Assembly (NCBI GenBank): GCA_046734415.1 | Contig: JBKPRD010000132.1 | Location: 21,414 to 85,413, forward strand | Length of the DNA: 64,000 bases | Direction of reading: 5' to 3' | From: DATBLE01 sp046734415 | Lineage (GTDB): Bacteria > Actinomycetota > Thermoleophilia > Gaiellales > Gaiellaceae | Shown here: one piece after another, positions 1 through 7,681 of the stretch | Layout: each line of letters opens with the position of its first letter | Position numbering within the stretch: position 1 is the first letter of the stretch | Notes under the pieces: generated by a model | Database searches by the model: none | The model's input: the letters and a program-made list of their open reading frames with translations, nothing else | What the model was told of the DNA's origin: nothing | Program-made: the position numbers and the translations under genes

Positions 1-233
1 AGATCGCAGTCGAAGGCCAGCTCGAGATCCCGGACGACGGGCTCTGGCTGGAAGACGCCACGCCGGAGGAGGTCAAGGTGGCGCACAGCTCGGGACGACC
101 AGTTACCGCGCACGCATCGACGCCGGAAGGCGTGCGCGACGCGCTTGCGCACCCGGAGGTCGCCTGCGTGCTCGTCCCGCCCGAGCGCCGCGACCTGCTC
201 GACCTCGACCTGACCTCGCTGACGTATGGCTGA
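1..233 (+). CDS. C-terminal fragment of an unidentified protein
   Basis: An open frame runs from the window edge to TGA at 231-233 and encodes about 76 residues ending in LTSLTYG. The tail is acidic, with a segment reading TPEGVRDALAHPEVACVLVPP that looks like a folded alpha/beta edge. I do not recognise the family. The next gene starts inside the last codons (ATG at 226), so the two are probably co-transcribed and translationally coupled. The N-terminus lies outside the window. Confidence 0.55.
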   Translation, partial: IAVEGQLEIPDDGLWLEDATPEEVKVAHSSGRPVTAHASTPEGVRDALAHPEVACVLVPPERRDLLDLDLTSLTYG

Positions 234-1071
234 GCCGGTCGTCGCGACGAACTCGATCGTCGCCTGTGACCTCGAGGCCGGGCAGTGGGGTGTCGCGGTG
301 CAATCGAAGTTCCTCGCGGTCGGATCGATCGTGCCCTGGGCTGAGCCGCAGGTCGGCGCGATCGCGACGCAGGCCTACGCGAACCCGCGCTACGGGCCCG
401 AAGGGCTCGCGCTCCTTCGCGAGGGCCTCTCCTCCCCGGAGGTGGTCGCGAAGATGACCGACGCCGACGAGAGGCGTCCCCAGCGCCAGCTCGGCGTCGT
501 CGACGCGCAGGGCGTCGCCGCGAGCTACACGGGCGACGCCTGCTTCGCCTGGGCGGGCGGCCGCACCGGTTCCGGCTACGCAGCGCAGGGGAACATCCTC
601 GTCTCGGCGGAGACGGTCGACGCGCTCGCCGAGACGTTCGAGGCAGGCGCCGGCACGCCGCTCGCCGTCCGCCTGCTCGACTGCCTCGATGCGGCCCAGG
701 CGGCGGGCGGGGACAGGCGAGGCCAGCAGTCAGGGGCGCTCCTCGTCGTCGAGAAGGACGGCGGCTACGCGGGCCTCTCCGACGTCCTCATCGACCTGCG
801 CGTCGACGACCACGAGCGGCCGCTCGAGGAGCTCCGCCGGATCTTCCGGCTCCACGACGCGCTGTTCGGCGAGACGCCGCGCGAGCGGTGGGTGACGGTC
901 GACGACGACCTCGCGGGGGAGCTGCGCACTCGCCTCGCCCGGCTGGGCTACGACGGCGACCTCGCCGCCTCGCTCCGCGACTGGGCCGGGAAGGAGAACC
1001 TGGAGGAGCGCGTTGACGGGATCGAGCGGGTCGATCCAGTCGTGCTGGAAGCACTGAGGGAGACGAGATGA
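226..1071 (+). CDS. DUF1028 family Ntn-hydrolase-like protein
   Basis: A 281-residue protein. The N-terminal 210 residues have the DUF1028 pattern: a start near TNSIVACDLEAG, then GVAVQSKFLAVGSIVPWA and GAIATQAYANPRYGP. These proteins resemble Ntn hydrolases in fold, but their substrates are poorly known. The C-terminal 60 residues (LRTRLARLGY ... GKENLEERV) resemble the putative peptidoglycan-binding domain often found at this end of the family. No signal peptide is visible, so it is probably cytosolic. The gene overlaps its upstream neighbour by 8 bases and the downstream cupin gene by ATGA, so the three probably form one operon. The family call is firm; any enzymatic role is inference. Confidence 0.85.
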   Translation: MAEPVVATNSIVACDLEAGQWGVAVQSKFLAVGSIVPWAEPQVGAIATQAYANPRYGPEGLALLREGLSSPEVVAKMTDADERRPQRQLGVVDAQGVAASYTGDACFAWAGGRTGSGYAAQGNILVSAETVDALAETFEAGAGTPLAVRLLDCLDAAQAAGGDRRGQQSGALLVVEKDGGYAGLSDVLIDLRVDDHERPLEELRRIFRLHDALFGETPRERWVTVDDDLAGELRTRLARLGYDGDLAASLRDWAGKENLEERVDGIERVDPVVLEALRETR

Positions 1072-1742
1072 CGGACAAGGGCTATGAGGTCGCCCACATC
1101 GACGAGCTGGAGGAGCTCCCGATCAACAAGGGCGAGTTCGTCTGGCGCCCCGTGCGGCGCAGGTTCGGGATCAGCGCTTTCGGGACGAACGCGTACACGG
1201 CACGGGCGGGCCAGCGCGTGATCGAGGAGCACACGGAGAGCGACGGCCACGAGGAGCTGTACGTCGTCCTCCGCGGCCGGGCCACGTTCACGCTCGGCGA
1301 CGACGAGATCGACGCCCCGGCCGGGACGCTCGTCTTCGCAAGGCCCGGAACGAAGCGCGGCGCGATCGCCGTCGAGGACGGCACCGCGGTGCTCGGCGTC
1401 GGCGCCAAGCCCGGGGTCGTCTTCCAGCCGTCGCCGTGGGAGGACATCTTCGCCGCTGGCTCATATGCAGACATGGGACAGGTCGAGAGGGCGCGCACCC
1501 TGATCGAGAGCGCAGTCGCGGCCAGACCGGACGAGTGGCAAGGCCACTACAACTTCGCGTGCTTCGAGGCTCTCCACGGTGACCCGGAGGCCGCGATCGC
1601 GGAGCTCCAGCGGGCGTGCGAGCTCGAGCCGACCCAGGTGTCCGAGTATGCGCACGGCGACTCGGACTTCGACTCGATCCGGGACGACCCGCGCTTCTCA
1701 GCGATCGCCGGGCAGGCGGACGCCGGCGGCGAGAGCGCGTAG
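1068..1742 (+). CDS. Cupin and TPR domain protein
   Basis: A 224-residue protein. Residues about 35-115 form a cupin barrel: EEHTESDGHEELYVVLRGRA supplies a His/Glu-rich first cupin motif and DAPAGTLVFARPGTKRG the second. Residues about 130-190 are a tetratricopeptide-like helical part (GQVERARTLIESAV, NFACFEALHGDPEAAIAELQRACEL). This cupin-plus-TPR arrangement is common in actinobacterial proteins of unknown function and may bind a small ligand or metal. The ATG overlaps the DUF1028 stop (ATGA). Its last 45 bases overlap the 3' end of the convergent LDH2 gene. No specific reaction can be assigned. Confidence 0.8.
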   Translation: MTDKGYEVAHIDELEELPINKGEFVWRPVRRRFGISAFGTNAYTARAGQRVIEEHTESDGHEELYVVLRGRATFTLGDDEIDAPAGTLVFARPGTKRGAIAVEDGTAVLGVGAKPGVVFQPSPWEDIFAAGSYADMGQVERARTLIESAVAARPDEWQGHYNFACFEALHGDPEAAIAELQRACELEPTQVSEYAHGDSDFDSIRDDPRFSAIAGQADAGGESA

Positions 1743-2447
1743 CTCCGGCACCGGGTCGAACTCCGGCCGCGCGACGACCAGCACTGCTCCGGGCTCCTCG
1801 CCCGCGAGCGCCGAGACCAGCATCTGCACGGCGACCGCGAGCGCGAAGGCCTTGTGTGCCCTGTCGCCCCCGAACGGGACGAGCTCCTCCGGCGCCGCGG
1901 TGCCGGCGAGCACGTCGCCGTGGGTGACGCGGCCCATCGACACGTCCGCGACGAGCGGCCGGCCGTCGGAGCTGGGGACGCCGATCGCGATCGGGTTCGT
2001 GCCGGCGAGCGGCGGCCCGCCTTCCGGCGAGGCGAGCCGCGGGGGGGATGTCGCGGTCAGCGCCGCCGCGAGCCCACCCGCGGCGAGCCGACGGACCCAG
2101 TAGCCGAGCGCGCCCGTCGGGAAGCAACGTGACGCGACGACGAGTCGCGCATGCTCCGGCGGGCGCGCCAGCTGCGCGTCGCAGACAGCGGCGAGCGTCA
2201 GGTAGCCGACCGCGCCGCGCCCGTCCCAGCGCTCGTAGCCCGGTTGGGCGAGCAGGCGTACGGGCCGTGCGCCGGGGTCGAGGTCCGGTAGCCGCGCGAG
2301 CCACTCGATCCGCGAGAGGCCGTGGCTCGGCTTCCCGCGCCGCTCGGCGTCGAGAAAGTGGTCGGCCAGCGTCTGCGCCTCCGCCTCGGAGAACCCGATC
2401 CGGCGCAGCCGCACGAGCGGGGGCTCCACCGCCGAATTCTCACACAA
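1698..2447 (-). CDS. Compact LDH2/malate dehydrogenase family oxidoreductase
   Basis: A 249-residue protein resembling the NAD(P)-dependent malate/L-lactate/ureidoglycolate dehydrogenase (LDH2) superfamily. Evidence is the N-terminal helical part (GFSEAEAQTLADHFLDAERRG, then KPSHGLSRIEWL), the TNPIAIGVPSSDGRPLVADVSMG nucleotide-site segment and HKAFALAVAVQMLVSALAGE near the C-terminus. Usual members have 330-360 residues, so about 90 residues are missing, mainly the loop region between the dinucleotide-site strand and the final helices. The first in-frame start is TTG at 2447; a GTG six codons later is an alternative. It converges on the cupin gene. The substrate is unknown and activity is uncertain because of the shortening. 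Confidence 0.65.
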   Translation of the reverse strand: MCENSAVEPPLVRLRRIGFSEAEAQTLADHFLDAERRGKPSHGLSRIEWLARLPDLDPGARPVRLLAQPGYERWDGRGAVGYLTLAAVCDAQLARPPEHARLVVASRCFPTGALGYWVRRLAAGGLAAALTATSPPRLASPEGGPPLAGTNPIAIGVPSSDGRPLVADVSMGRVTHGDVLAGTAAPEELVPFGGDRAHKAFALAVAVQMLVSALAGEEPGAVLVVARPEFDPVPELRALAAGVRLPGDR

Positions 2448-2506
2448 TCCTTACCGCCCTCCCGGTGCGGGTTTGGCGGCTCCGGGTAAGCACGGACCGT
2501 CCACCG

Positions 2507-2515
2507 AAGGAGGGG
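2507..2515 (+). promoter_or_regulatory. Strong ribosome binding site fixing the start at 2524
   Basis: AAGGAGGGG lies 8 bases before ATG 2524 and is a near-perfect Shine-Dalgarno match. It decides between this ATG and an in-frame upstream start at 2473, which has no such site and would place charged residues before the signal peptide. Confidence 0.75.
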
Positions 2516-2523
2516 AAACCGAG

Positions 2524-3294
2524 ATGAGGAGATTCCCGCTGGTCGTTGCGGTGGCGATCGGCCTGGCGGCCACGAGTGTCGCGGTCGCCGCGCTCGCGCG
2601 CGCCCGCACGACCTCCCCCGTGACCGCGAACTTCACCGCCACGACCGTGGGCACCAGGGCGACCACCACCTGCTCCGGCACGGACGGCACCTACCAGCTG
2701 ACGATCGGCACCTACACCGGCGCTTCGACCGGCAGCGCGCTGCTGGCCGGACCGATCCGGCTCACGGTTCGCGCCGCGATCAACACGACGAAGCGGCTCG
2801 GCACCGTCGACGGCACCGTCGTCGTCGACCGCGCCGGACGCGACGCCCGCGCGCGTCTCGCCGCCGTCTACCACGACGGCGGCGTCAGCGGCCTGTTGAC
2901 CGGCCTCGGCCTTCCGCCGGGCCAGCGACTGCTCGCCACCTTCACCGCCTCGTACAGCCCCGACGGCGGCTTCGGCGCCGGCGGCATCGGGGTCGGGAAC
3001 CTGTCTCCGGCCGCCATCGCGTTCAACCGGGGCGAGTGCGTCGGCGCGAAGCCCGCGAGCGGGCAGCTCAAGCTGATCGCCGGGAGCGTTACCGGCCTCA
3101 CCGACACCTCGATCTCCGTCGCGCTGCGCGCGGGCGGCTCGCTCAGCTGCTCGCTCGACGATCGCTCGCGCGCCCAGATCGCGCGTCAGCACATCCAGGT
3201 CGGGGACGAGATCAGCGGCTTCTGCGCGTTCCGGGCAGGCGCCTGGACGCTCTTGTACGTCAAGAAGCTCGAGCCCGGCAAGAAGCATCGGTAG
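2524..3294 (+). CDS. Secreted protein of unknown function
   Basis: A 256-residue protein starting at ATG 2524 behind a strong ribosome binding site. The N-terminus has a signal peptide: MRRFPLVVAVAIGLAATSVA, then a hydrophobic-to-polar change near residues 22-28. The rest is rich in Thr, Gly, Ser and Ala with alternating beta-type segments. Two Cys residues near TTCSGTDG, plus later Cys in RGECVG, SLSCSLDD and SGFCAF, could form disulphides outside the cell. The C-terminus is basic (EPGKKHR). I do not recognise a domain. It stands alone, divergent from the LDH2 gene and convergent with mrp, with a hairpin terminator between. Confidence 0.75.
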   Translation: MRRFPLVVAVAIGLAATSVAVAALARARTTSPVTANFTATTVGTRATTTCSGTDGTYQLTIGTYTGASTGSALLAGPIRLTVRAAINTTKRLGTVDGTVVVDRAGRDARARLAAVYHDGGVSGLLTGLGLPPGQRLLATFTASYSPDGGFGAGGIGVGNLSPAAIAFNRGECVGAKPASGQLKLIAGSVTGLTDTSISVALRAGGSLSCSLDDRSRAQIARQHIQVGDEISGFCAFRAGAWTLLYVKKLEPGKKHR

Positions 3295-3323
3295 ACGGGG
3301 TCACACCAGAAGGCGGGGGCGCT

Positions 3324-3349
3324 CGTCCGGCGGGCGTCCCCGCCGGACG
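3324..3349. terminator. Bidirectional hairpin terminator
   Basis: A perfect stem GTCCGGCGGG (3325-3334) pairs with CCCGCCGGAC (3339-3348) across a CGTC loop, and one extra C-G pair extends it. It sits between the stops of two convergent genes (secreted protein at 3294, mrp at 3352). There is no T run, so it may act as a GC-rich transcription barrier. Confidence 0.55.
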
Positions 3350-3351
3350 CT

Positions 3352-4419
3352 CTAGCCGGACAGTACCGTTAGCGGCTTGAACGTCTGGCGGGCGGCGTGG
3401 ATCGCCTCGGCGATCGCGGAGATCGTCCCCGCGGTCTCGGATTCGGGATCGGCGATGACGAGCGGCTCCCCCTCGTCTCCACACTCGCGCAGCCGCGCGT
3501 CGAGCGGCACGCGCCCGAGCAGCGCAACGCCGATCTGCGCGGCAAGGCGGTCGCCGCCGCCCCTGCCAAAGATCTCCGACGTCATGTTCTCGATCACGCC
3601 GATCAGGCGCATGTTCGTCTTCTGCGCCATGATCGCCGCGCGGGCCGCGACCTCCTGCGCGAGCGGCTGCGGCGTCGTCACGATCACCGCCTCCGCGCGC
3701 GGGAGGAGCTGGCCGAGCGAGATCGAGACGTCACCGGTGCCGGGCGGCATGTCGACGAGCAGGATGTCGAGCTCGCCCCAGTGCACGTCCGAGAGGAACT
3801 GCTCGAGTGCGCGGTGGAGCATCGGCCCGCGCCACATCACGGGCGAGTTGTCCTCGAGGAAGAAGCCGATCGACATCAGCTTCAGGTCGTCCTTGACGGG
3901 CGGGACGATCATCTTGTCGACGACCACCGGGCGCTGGGTGACGCCGAGCATGTGCGGGATCGAGTGGCCGTACACGTCCGCGTCGAGGATCCCGGTGCGG
4001 TGGCCTTGCCGCGAGAACGCGGCTGCGAGGTTGACCGTCAGCGACGACTTGCCGACCCCACCCTTGCCGCTCGCGACGGCGAGCACGCGCGTCGAGCGGT
4101 CGACCGAGATGCCCTTGGAGCGGCTCTCGACGCCGCCGCGGAGCTTCGCCGAGAGCGCCGCCTTCTCGTCGGGGCCCATCACGTCGAAGCCGAGGCGTAC
4201 CCGCTCGACGCCGGGCACCCCGCCGACGTGCTCGACGACCTGGGTCTGGAAGCTGTCGCGCAGCGGACAGCCGGCGACGGTGAGCGCGATCGTGACGGAG
4301 ACGTCGCCTCCGTCGATCTCGACACCGCGGACCATGTCGAGCTCCGTGACCGGCCGCTTCAGCTCCGGGTCGATCACGTGCTCGAGCGCCTTGTGGATAG
4401 CCTCGCGGGACGGCTCCAT
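3352..4419 (-). CDS. mrp: Mrp/NBP35-family ATP-binding protein
   Basis: A 355-residue cytosolic P-loop ATPase of the Mrp/ApbC group, which carries or inserts iron-sulfur clusters. The N-terminal DUF59/MIP18-like domain is residues about 1-80 (VIDPELKRPVTELDMV, VAGCPLRDSFQ). The deviant Walker A follows (VASGKGGVGKSSLTVNLA), then LDADVYGHSIPHMLG, VDMPPGTGDVSISLGQLLP and GVIENMTSEIFGRGGG. The CPxC pair that other Mrp proteins carry just after the IENM motif is absent, as in known actinobacterial Mrp. The start is ATG 4419; an upstream in-frame start at 4467 would add 16 residues with no family match. It is convergent with the secreted-protein gene. Confidence 0.9.
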   Translation of the reverse strand: MEPSREAIHKALEHVIDPELKRPVTELDMVRGVEIDGGDVSVTIALTVAGCPLRDSFQTQVVEHVGGVPGVERVRLGFDVMGPDEKAALSAKLRGGVESRSKGISVDRSTRVLAVASGKGGVGKSSLTVNLAAAFSRQGHRTGILDADVYGHSIPHMLGVTQRPVVVDKMIVPPVKDDLKLMSIGFFLEDNSPVMWRGPMLHRALEQFLSDVHWGELDILLVDMPPGTGDVSISLGQLLPRAEAVIVTTPQPLAQEVAARAAIMAQKTNMRLIGVIENMTSEIFGRGGGDRLAAQIGVALLGRVPLDARLRECGDEGEPLVIADPESETAGTISAIAEAIHAARQTFKPLTVLSG

Positions 4420-4481
4420 GCCACCGAGCGTAGCCAAAACGGGGGCGCCGCAGCCTTGACGGCACACCCCGGAAGAGCCGG

Positions 4482-4622
4482 CTACTTGGCAACGGTGACG
4501 GTCTTGCCGCCCGGCGAGTCGCCCTGGACGTCCCGGGCCCCGAGGTGCTGCGCGGCCAGGTCGAGGAGGCGGCGGTTCGCCGCCGTTCCGGGCAGTACAT
4601 CGCGGCTTGGCGAAAAACGCAT
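4482..4622 (-). CDS. Possible small protein, 46 residues
   Basis: An ATG-initiated frame fills the 227-base gap upstream of mrp. It encodes a basic 46-residue peptide with an amphipathic segment (NRRLLDLAAQHLGARDV) and a Gly/Lys tail (SPGGKTVTVAK). Third codon positions are mostly G or C, like the neighbouring genes. There is no clear ribosome binding site, and I do not recognise a family. It points the same way as mrp and would be its immediate upstream neighbour. High GC makes chance open frames likely, so this is tentative. Confidence 0.35.
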   Translation of the reverse strand: MRFSPSRDVLPGTAANRRLLDLAAQHLGARDVQGDSPGGKTVTVAK

Positions 4623-4646
4623 CAGGATTGCGCGAGGATAGGTCGC

Positions 4647-5753
4647 GTGACCTGGCCGGGCCTCGTGCTCAAGAACCTGCTCCGGCGGAAGGTGCGAACG
4701 GCGCTGACGGTCGCCGGAGTGGCGATCGGGGTCGGGCTGATCGTCGCGCTCCTGTCGATCACGAACGGCGTCAAGCGGACGGCAGGCGAGCTGATCCACG
4801 TCGGGCGCTCCGACTTCGGCCTCTTCCAGACCGGCGCCTCGGACCTGACCCTGTCGCTGCTCCCGGAGAGCCTGGCCGGAAACGTCCGCGCGACGACAGG
4901 CGTCTCGCAGGTCGCGCGGATCTTCTTGCTCGTCGGCGCGGTCGAGGGCAGCGACTCGTCGCTCCTGTTCGGGTACGTACCGGGCGAGTTCCCCGAGCGG
5001 AGGCTCGTGGTCGTCTCGGGTCGGAGAGCGATCGGCGAGGAGGCGATCGTCGGAGACGGCGCCGCACGGATCTACGGGCTGCGCGTCGGCGGCCCCGTCC
5101 GGGTCGGCCGGCGGACCTTCCGCGTCGCCGGGATCTTCCACAGCGGCAACCGCTTCGTCGACCGCGGCGTCGTCCTCCCGCTGAAGACGGTGCAGGCGAT
5201 CGCGCAGCGACCGCACGAGGTGACGACTCTGGGGGTGATCGTCTCGCTCGGAGAGACCCCGCAGGCGGTCGCCAAGCGGCTGGAGCGCCGCTTTCCGGGC
5301 GTCTCCGCGGTGGTCGAGCCCGGTCAGGCGGTGAAGATCGACACCTCCAGCCGTCTGATCGTCAGCGCGGGGTGGATCTTCTCGCTCCTCGCTCTGATCA
5401 TCGGCGGGATCGGGGTGACGAACACGATGGCGATGGCCGTGTTCGAGCGGGTGCGCGAGATCGGGATCATGCGCGCGGTCGGCTGGAACTCGACGCGGAT
5501 CGCGGCGCTGATCGTCTGCGAGGCCGTCGGGATCGGCCTGATTGCGCTCGGCATCGGGCTCCTGGCCGGCTGGGGCGCAGCCGTGCTCTTCACCGAGCAC
5601 AGCTCCCTGTCCAGCCTGACGGACGCCGACTTCACCGGCGGCGTCTTCGCCTGGGGGCTGGCGTTCGCCCTCGGCGTCGCCCTGCTCGGAGCGCTCTATC
5701 CGGCATGGCGCGCGATCAGCCTGACGCCGATCGAAGCACTGCGGCGCGAATAG
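4647..5753 (+). CDS. MacB/FtsX-type ABC transporter permease
   Basis: A 368-residue membrane protein. An N-terminal transmembrane helix (VRTALTVAGVAIGVGLIVALLSI) is followed by a large extracytoplasmic MacB-core-like domain (about residues 50-235). Three C-terminal helices follow, the first being IFSLLALIIGGIGVTNTMAMAVF, with the family loop FERVREIGIMRAVGWNSTRI. The protein ends in ALYPAWRAISLTPIEALR, typical of FtsX-fold permeases. The start is GTG 4647 behind GAGGATAGG; a longer in-frame reading from 4545 adds unlikely residues. The partner ATPase is the next gene but on the opposite strand and convergent, so they are not one operon. It probably exports a lipid, peptide or drug, or works as a mechanotransmission complex. 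Confidence 0.88.
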   Translation: MTWPGLVLKNLLRRKVRTALTVAGVAIGVGLIVALLSITNGVKRTAGELIHVGRSDFGLFQTGASDLTLSLLPESLAGNVRATTGVSQVARIFLLVGAVEGSDSSLLFGYVPGEFPERRLVVVSGRRAIGEEAIVGDGAARIYGLRVGGPVRVGRRTFRVAGIFHSGNRFVDRGVVLPLKTVQAIAQRPHEVTTLGVIVSLGETPQAVAKRLERRFPGVSAVVEPGQAVKIDTSSRLIVSAGWIFSLLALIIGGIGVTNTMAMAVFERVREIGIMRAVGWNSTRIAALIVCEAVGIGLIALGIGLLAGWGAAVLFTEHSSLSSLTDADFTGGVFAWGLAFALGVALLGALYPAWRAISLTPIEALRRE

Positions 5754-5783
5754 GCGCACGTTCGTTTCGGTTGCGTAGGCGTT

Positions 5784-5803
5784 GGGGTCAGGCCCCTGAC
5801 ATG
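5784..5803. repeat. Small palindromic repeat, copy A1
   Basis: The 20-base unit GGGGTCAGGCCCCTGACATG matches the unit at 11236-11255 in 19 of 20 positions. Two alternative hairpins are possible (GGGG/CCCC or GTCAGG/CCTGAC). It lies at a convergent gene junction and supplies the last codons (Met-Ser-Gly-Ala) and stop of the ABC ATPase gene. Confidence 0.6.
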
Positions 5804-6495
5804 GCCGTTCCGGACGTGGCGACCTGCTCGATCCGCCCGTCGCGGATCCGCAGGATCCGGTCGGCGCGCGCCGCGACGTCGGGGTCGTTGGTGACGAGCA
5901 GGACCGTCGTGCCGCGCTGCGCGCGCACGCTCTGGAGCAGCTCGACGATCTGGTCTCCGGTCGCGGAGTCGAGCGCGCCGGTCGGCTCGTCGGCGAGCAG
6001 GACGCGCGGCTCGTTCGCCAGCGCGCGGGCGATGGCCACCCGCTGGCGCTCGCCGCCGGACAGCGTCGGCGGGTAGGCGCCCGCACGTGCCGACAGACCC
6101 ACCTCGTCGAGCAGCTGGCGGGCCCGCTCCACGCGCGCGGAGCGTCCTAGCTCGTGGCCGAACATCGGCAGCTGGATGTTCTCGAGCGCCGTCAACGTCG
6201 GGATCAGGTTGTGGAACTGGAAGACGAAGCCGACGACATTGCCGCGGTAGCGCGCCCCGTTCAGTCCCGCGACACGCTCACCGCCGACCAGGATCTCCCC
6301 GGACGAAGGGCGGTCGAGCGCGCCGATCAGGTTCAGCAATGTGCTCTTCCCGCCCCCGGATGGCCCGATGATCCCGACGAACTCGCCGGGCTCGACGCGA
6401 AACGACACGTCGACGAGGGCCGCGATCCGGCCGTCCTCGAACGAGCGCGAGACGTGCTCGACGACGACCTCGGCGCCGCCGTTGCGGGCGGTCAT
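5788..6495 (-). CDS. ABC transporter ATP-binding protein (MacB/LolD type)
   Basis: A 235-residue ATPase. Walker A is GPSGGGKST at about residues 44-52, a Q-loop lies in FVFQFHNLIPTLTALENIQLP, the signature is LSGGERQRVAIARAL, and Walker B with its glutamate is VLLADEPTGALDS. The family H-loop histidine position reads LLVTNDPDVAARADR, with Asn where most have His (THD); this may slow hydrolysis. The start is ATG 6495, overlapping the stop of the upstream secreted-protein gene (ATGA). The convergent permease at 4647-5753 is the obvious partner. Confidence 0.9.
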   Translation of the reverse strand: MTARNGGAEVVVEHVSRSFEDGRIAALVDVSFRVEPGEFVGIIGPSGGGKSTLLNLIGALDRPSSGEILVGGERVAGLNGARYRGNVVGFVFQFHNLIPTLTALENIQLPMFGHELGRSARVERARQLLDEVGLSARAGAYPPTLSGGERQRVAIARALANEPRVLLADEPTGALDSATGDQIVELLQSVRAQRGTTVLLVTNDPDVAARADRILRIRDGRIEQVATSGTAMSGA

Positions 6496-6878
6496 CGCAC
6501 CTTGATCCAGTAGGTCAGCACCCGCCTGGCGCCGAGCGCCCTCACCGTCACCCGAAACGTCAGCTTGAACCCCTGCGACTCCGGCGGGAACTTGACGTAG
6601 TCGCGGAAGACGCCCGTGAAGGGGCGGTTCGTGACGTTGCGATGACAGCAGCCGAACTCGACCGGGTGCACCCCGCCGTACGGGTCGACGATCTCGGACG
6701 TGATCGTCGCCCTGGCCGGCTTGCCCGCCCGGCTCGCCCGCACGGTGTAGAACCACTTCGCGTTCACCTTCGGCGAGTGCGTGGGCGCCGAGAACGTGGC
6801 CGTCAGGCCGACCGCCCCGCCCGCCGACACCGGGAGTGCCAGCATGGCGACGCATAGCGAAGCGAGCCGGAACTTCAC
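6492..6878 (-). CDS. Small secreted protein coupled to the ABC ATPase
   Basis: A 128-residue protein with an N-terminal signal peptide (MKFRLASLCVAMLALPVSAGG), so it is exported. The mature part looks like a single beta-sandwich (HSPKVNAKWFYTVRASRAGKPARATITSEIVDPYG, then VEFGCCHRNVTN and FKLTFRVTVRAL). The vicinal Cys pair could bind metal or form disulphides. No family is recognised. Its TGA overlaps the ATPase ATG, which implies translational coupling. It may be an extracytoplasmic accessory of the MacB-like transporter; this is inference from position only. Confidence 0.75.
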   Translation of the reverse strand: MKFRLASLCVAMLALPVSAGGAVGLTATFSAPTHSPKVNAKWFYTVRASRAGKPARATITSEIVDPYGGVHPVEFGCCHRNVTNRPFTGVFRDYVKFPPESQGFKLTFRVTVRALGARRVLTYWIKVR

Positions 6879-6940
6879 CCGGCGAATGCTATTCCGCTAC
6901 CCGAAGCTCGGGTGCGCCGCGTGCCGCTGGCGTCCCACGG

Positions 6941-7681
6941 TCAGCGTGGGACGAGCCGCTCCTTGAGCCAGAGGCCGTTCTCGATCGCGAACCCGCCCCA
7001 GTCGTTGTTGAAGTAGGCGTAGACGTCGACCCGGGCGCGCCACTCCTCGATCCGCCGCGCCCAGACGGCGAGCTGCCGGTGGGAGTAGTTGCCGTCGCCG
7101 CCGCCGTGGTGGAAGCGGAGGAACGTGAAGTCGGCGGTGAGCTCGCGTGCCTGGAACGGCCGGCGCGGGTCGTCGCCGATCACGAGCGCGACCCCGTGGC
7201 ACCGGAGCAGCTCGTACGTCTCCGGCGCGAACCACGTCGGGTGCCGGAACTCGAACGCGTGGCGGCCGGGCGGGAGGTGCGACAGCGCATGAGCGAGCCG
7301 CTCGTCGTTGCGCGGGAAGTTCGGGGGCAGCTGCCAGAGCACCGGGCCGAGCTTCGGCGAGCGTGCGAGCGGATCGATCCGCTCGTAGAACCGCCGCACC
7401 GGCCCCTCCATGTCGGTCAGGCGCTTCAGGTGGGTGAGGTACCGGCTCGCCTTGACCGCGAAGAGGAAGTGGGCGGGCGTCTGCTCGACCCAGCCCGCCA
7501 CCGCCTTCACCGTCGGCAGCCGGTAGAAGGTCGTATTGATCTCGACCGTGTCGAAGAGCGTCGCGTAGTGCAGGAGCCAGCGTGACGGCGGAAGGCCTTT
7601 CGGGTAGACGACCTCGCGCCAGTGCTTGTAGTTCCAGCCCGAGCAGCCTACGCGGACAGCGCCGCGGCGATCTGCGCGCAC
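6941..7681 (-). CDS. DUF72 family protein
   Basis: A 246-residue TIM-barrel-like protein of the DUF72 (YecE) family. Family marks are RVGCSGWNYKHWREVVYP at the N-terminus, LFDTVEINTTFYRLP, FLFAVKASRYLTHLKRL, GPVLWQLPPNF, HAFEFRHPTWF and DVYAYFNNDWGGFAIEN. The biochemical role of the family is not established. The start is GTG 7681, with GAGGAG just upstream; it overlaps the 3' end of the phosphatase-like gene by 34 bases, so expression is probably coupled to it. Length is normal for the family. Confidence 0.88.
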   Translation of the reverse strand: MRADRRGAVRVGCSGWNYKHWREVVYPKGLPPSRWLLHYATLFDTVEINTTFYRLPTVKAVAGWVEQTPAHFLFAVKASRYLTHLKRLTDMEGPVRRFYERIDPLARSPKLGPVLWQLPPNFPRNDERLAHALSHLPPGRHAFEFRHPTWFAPETYELLRCHGVALVIGDDPRRPFQARELTADFTFLRFHHGGGDGNYSHRQLAVWARRIEEWRARVDVYAYFNNDWGGFAIENGLWLKERLVPR

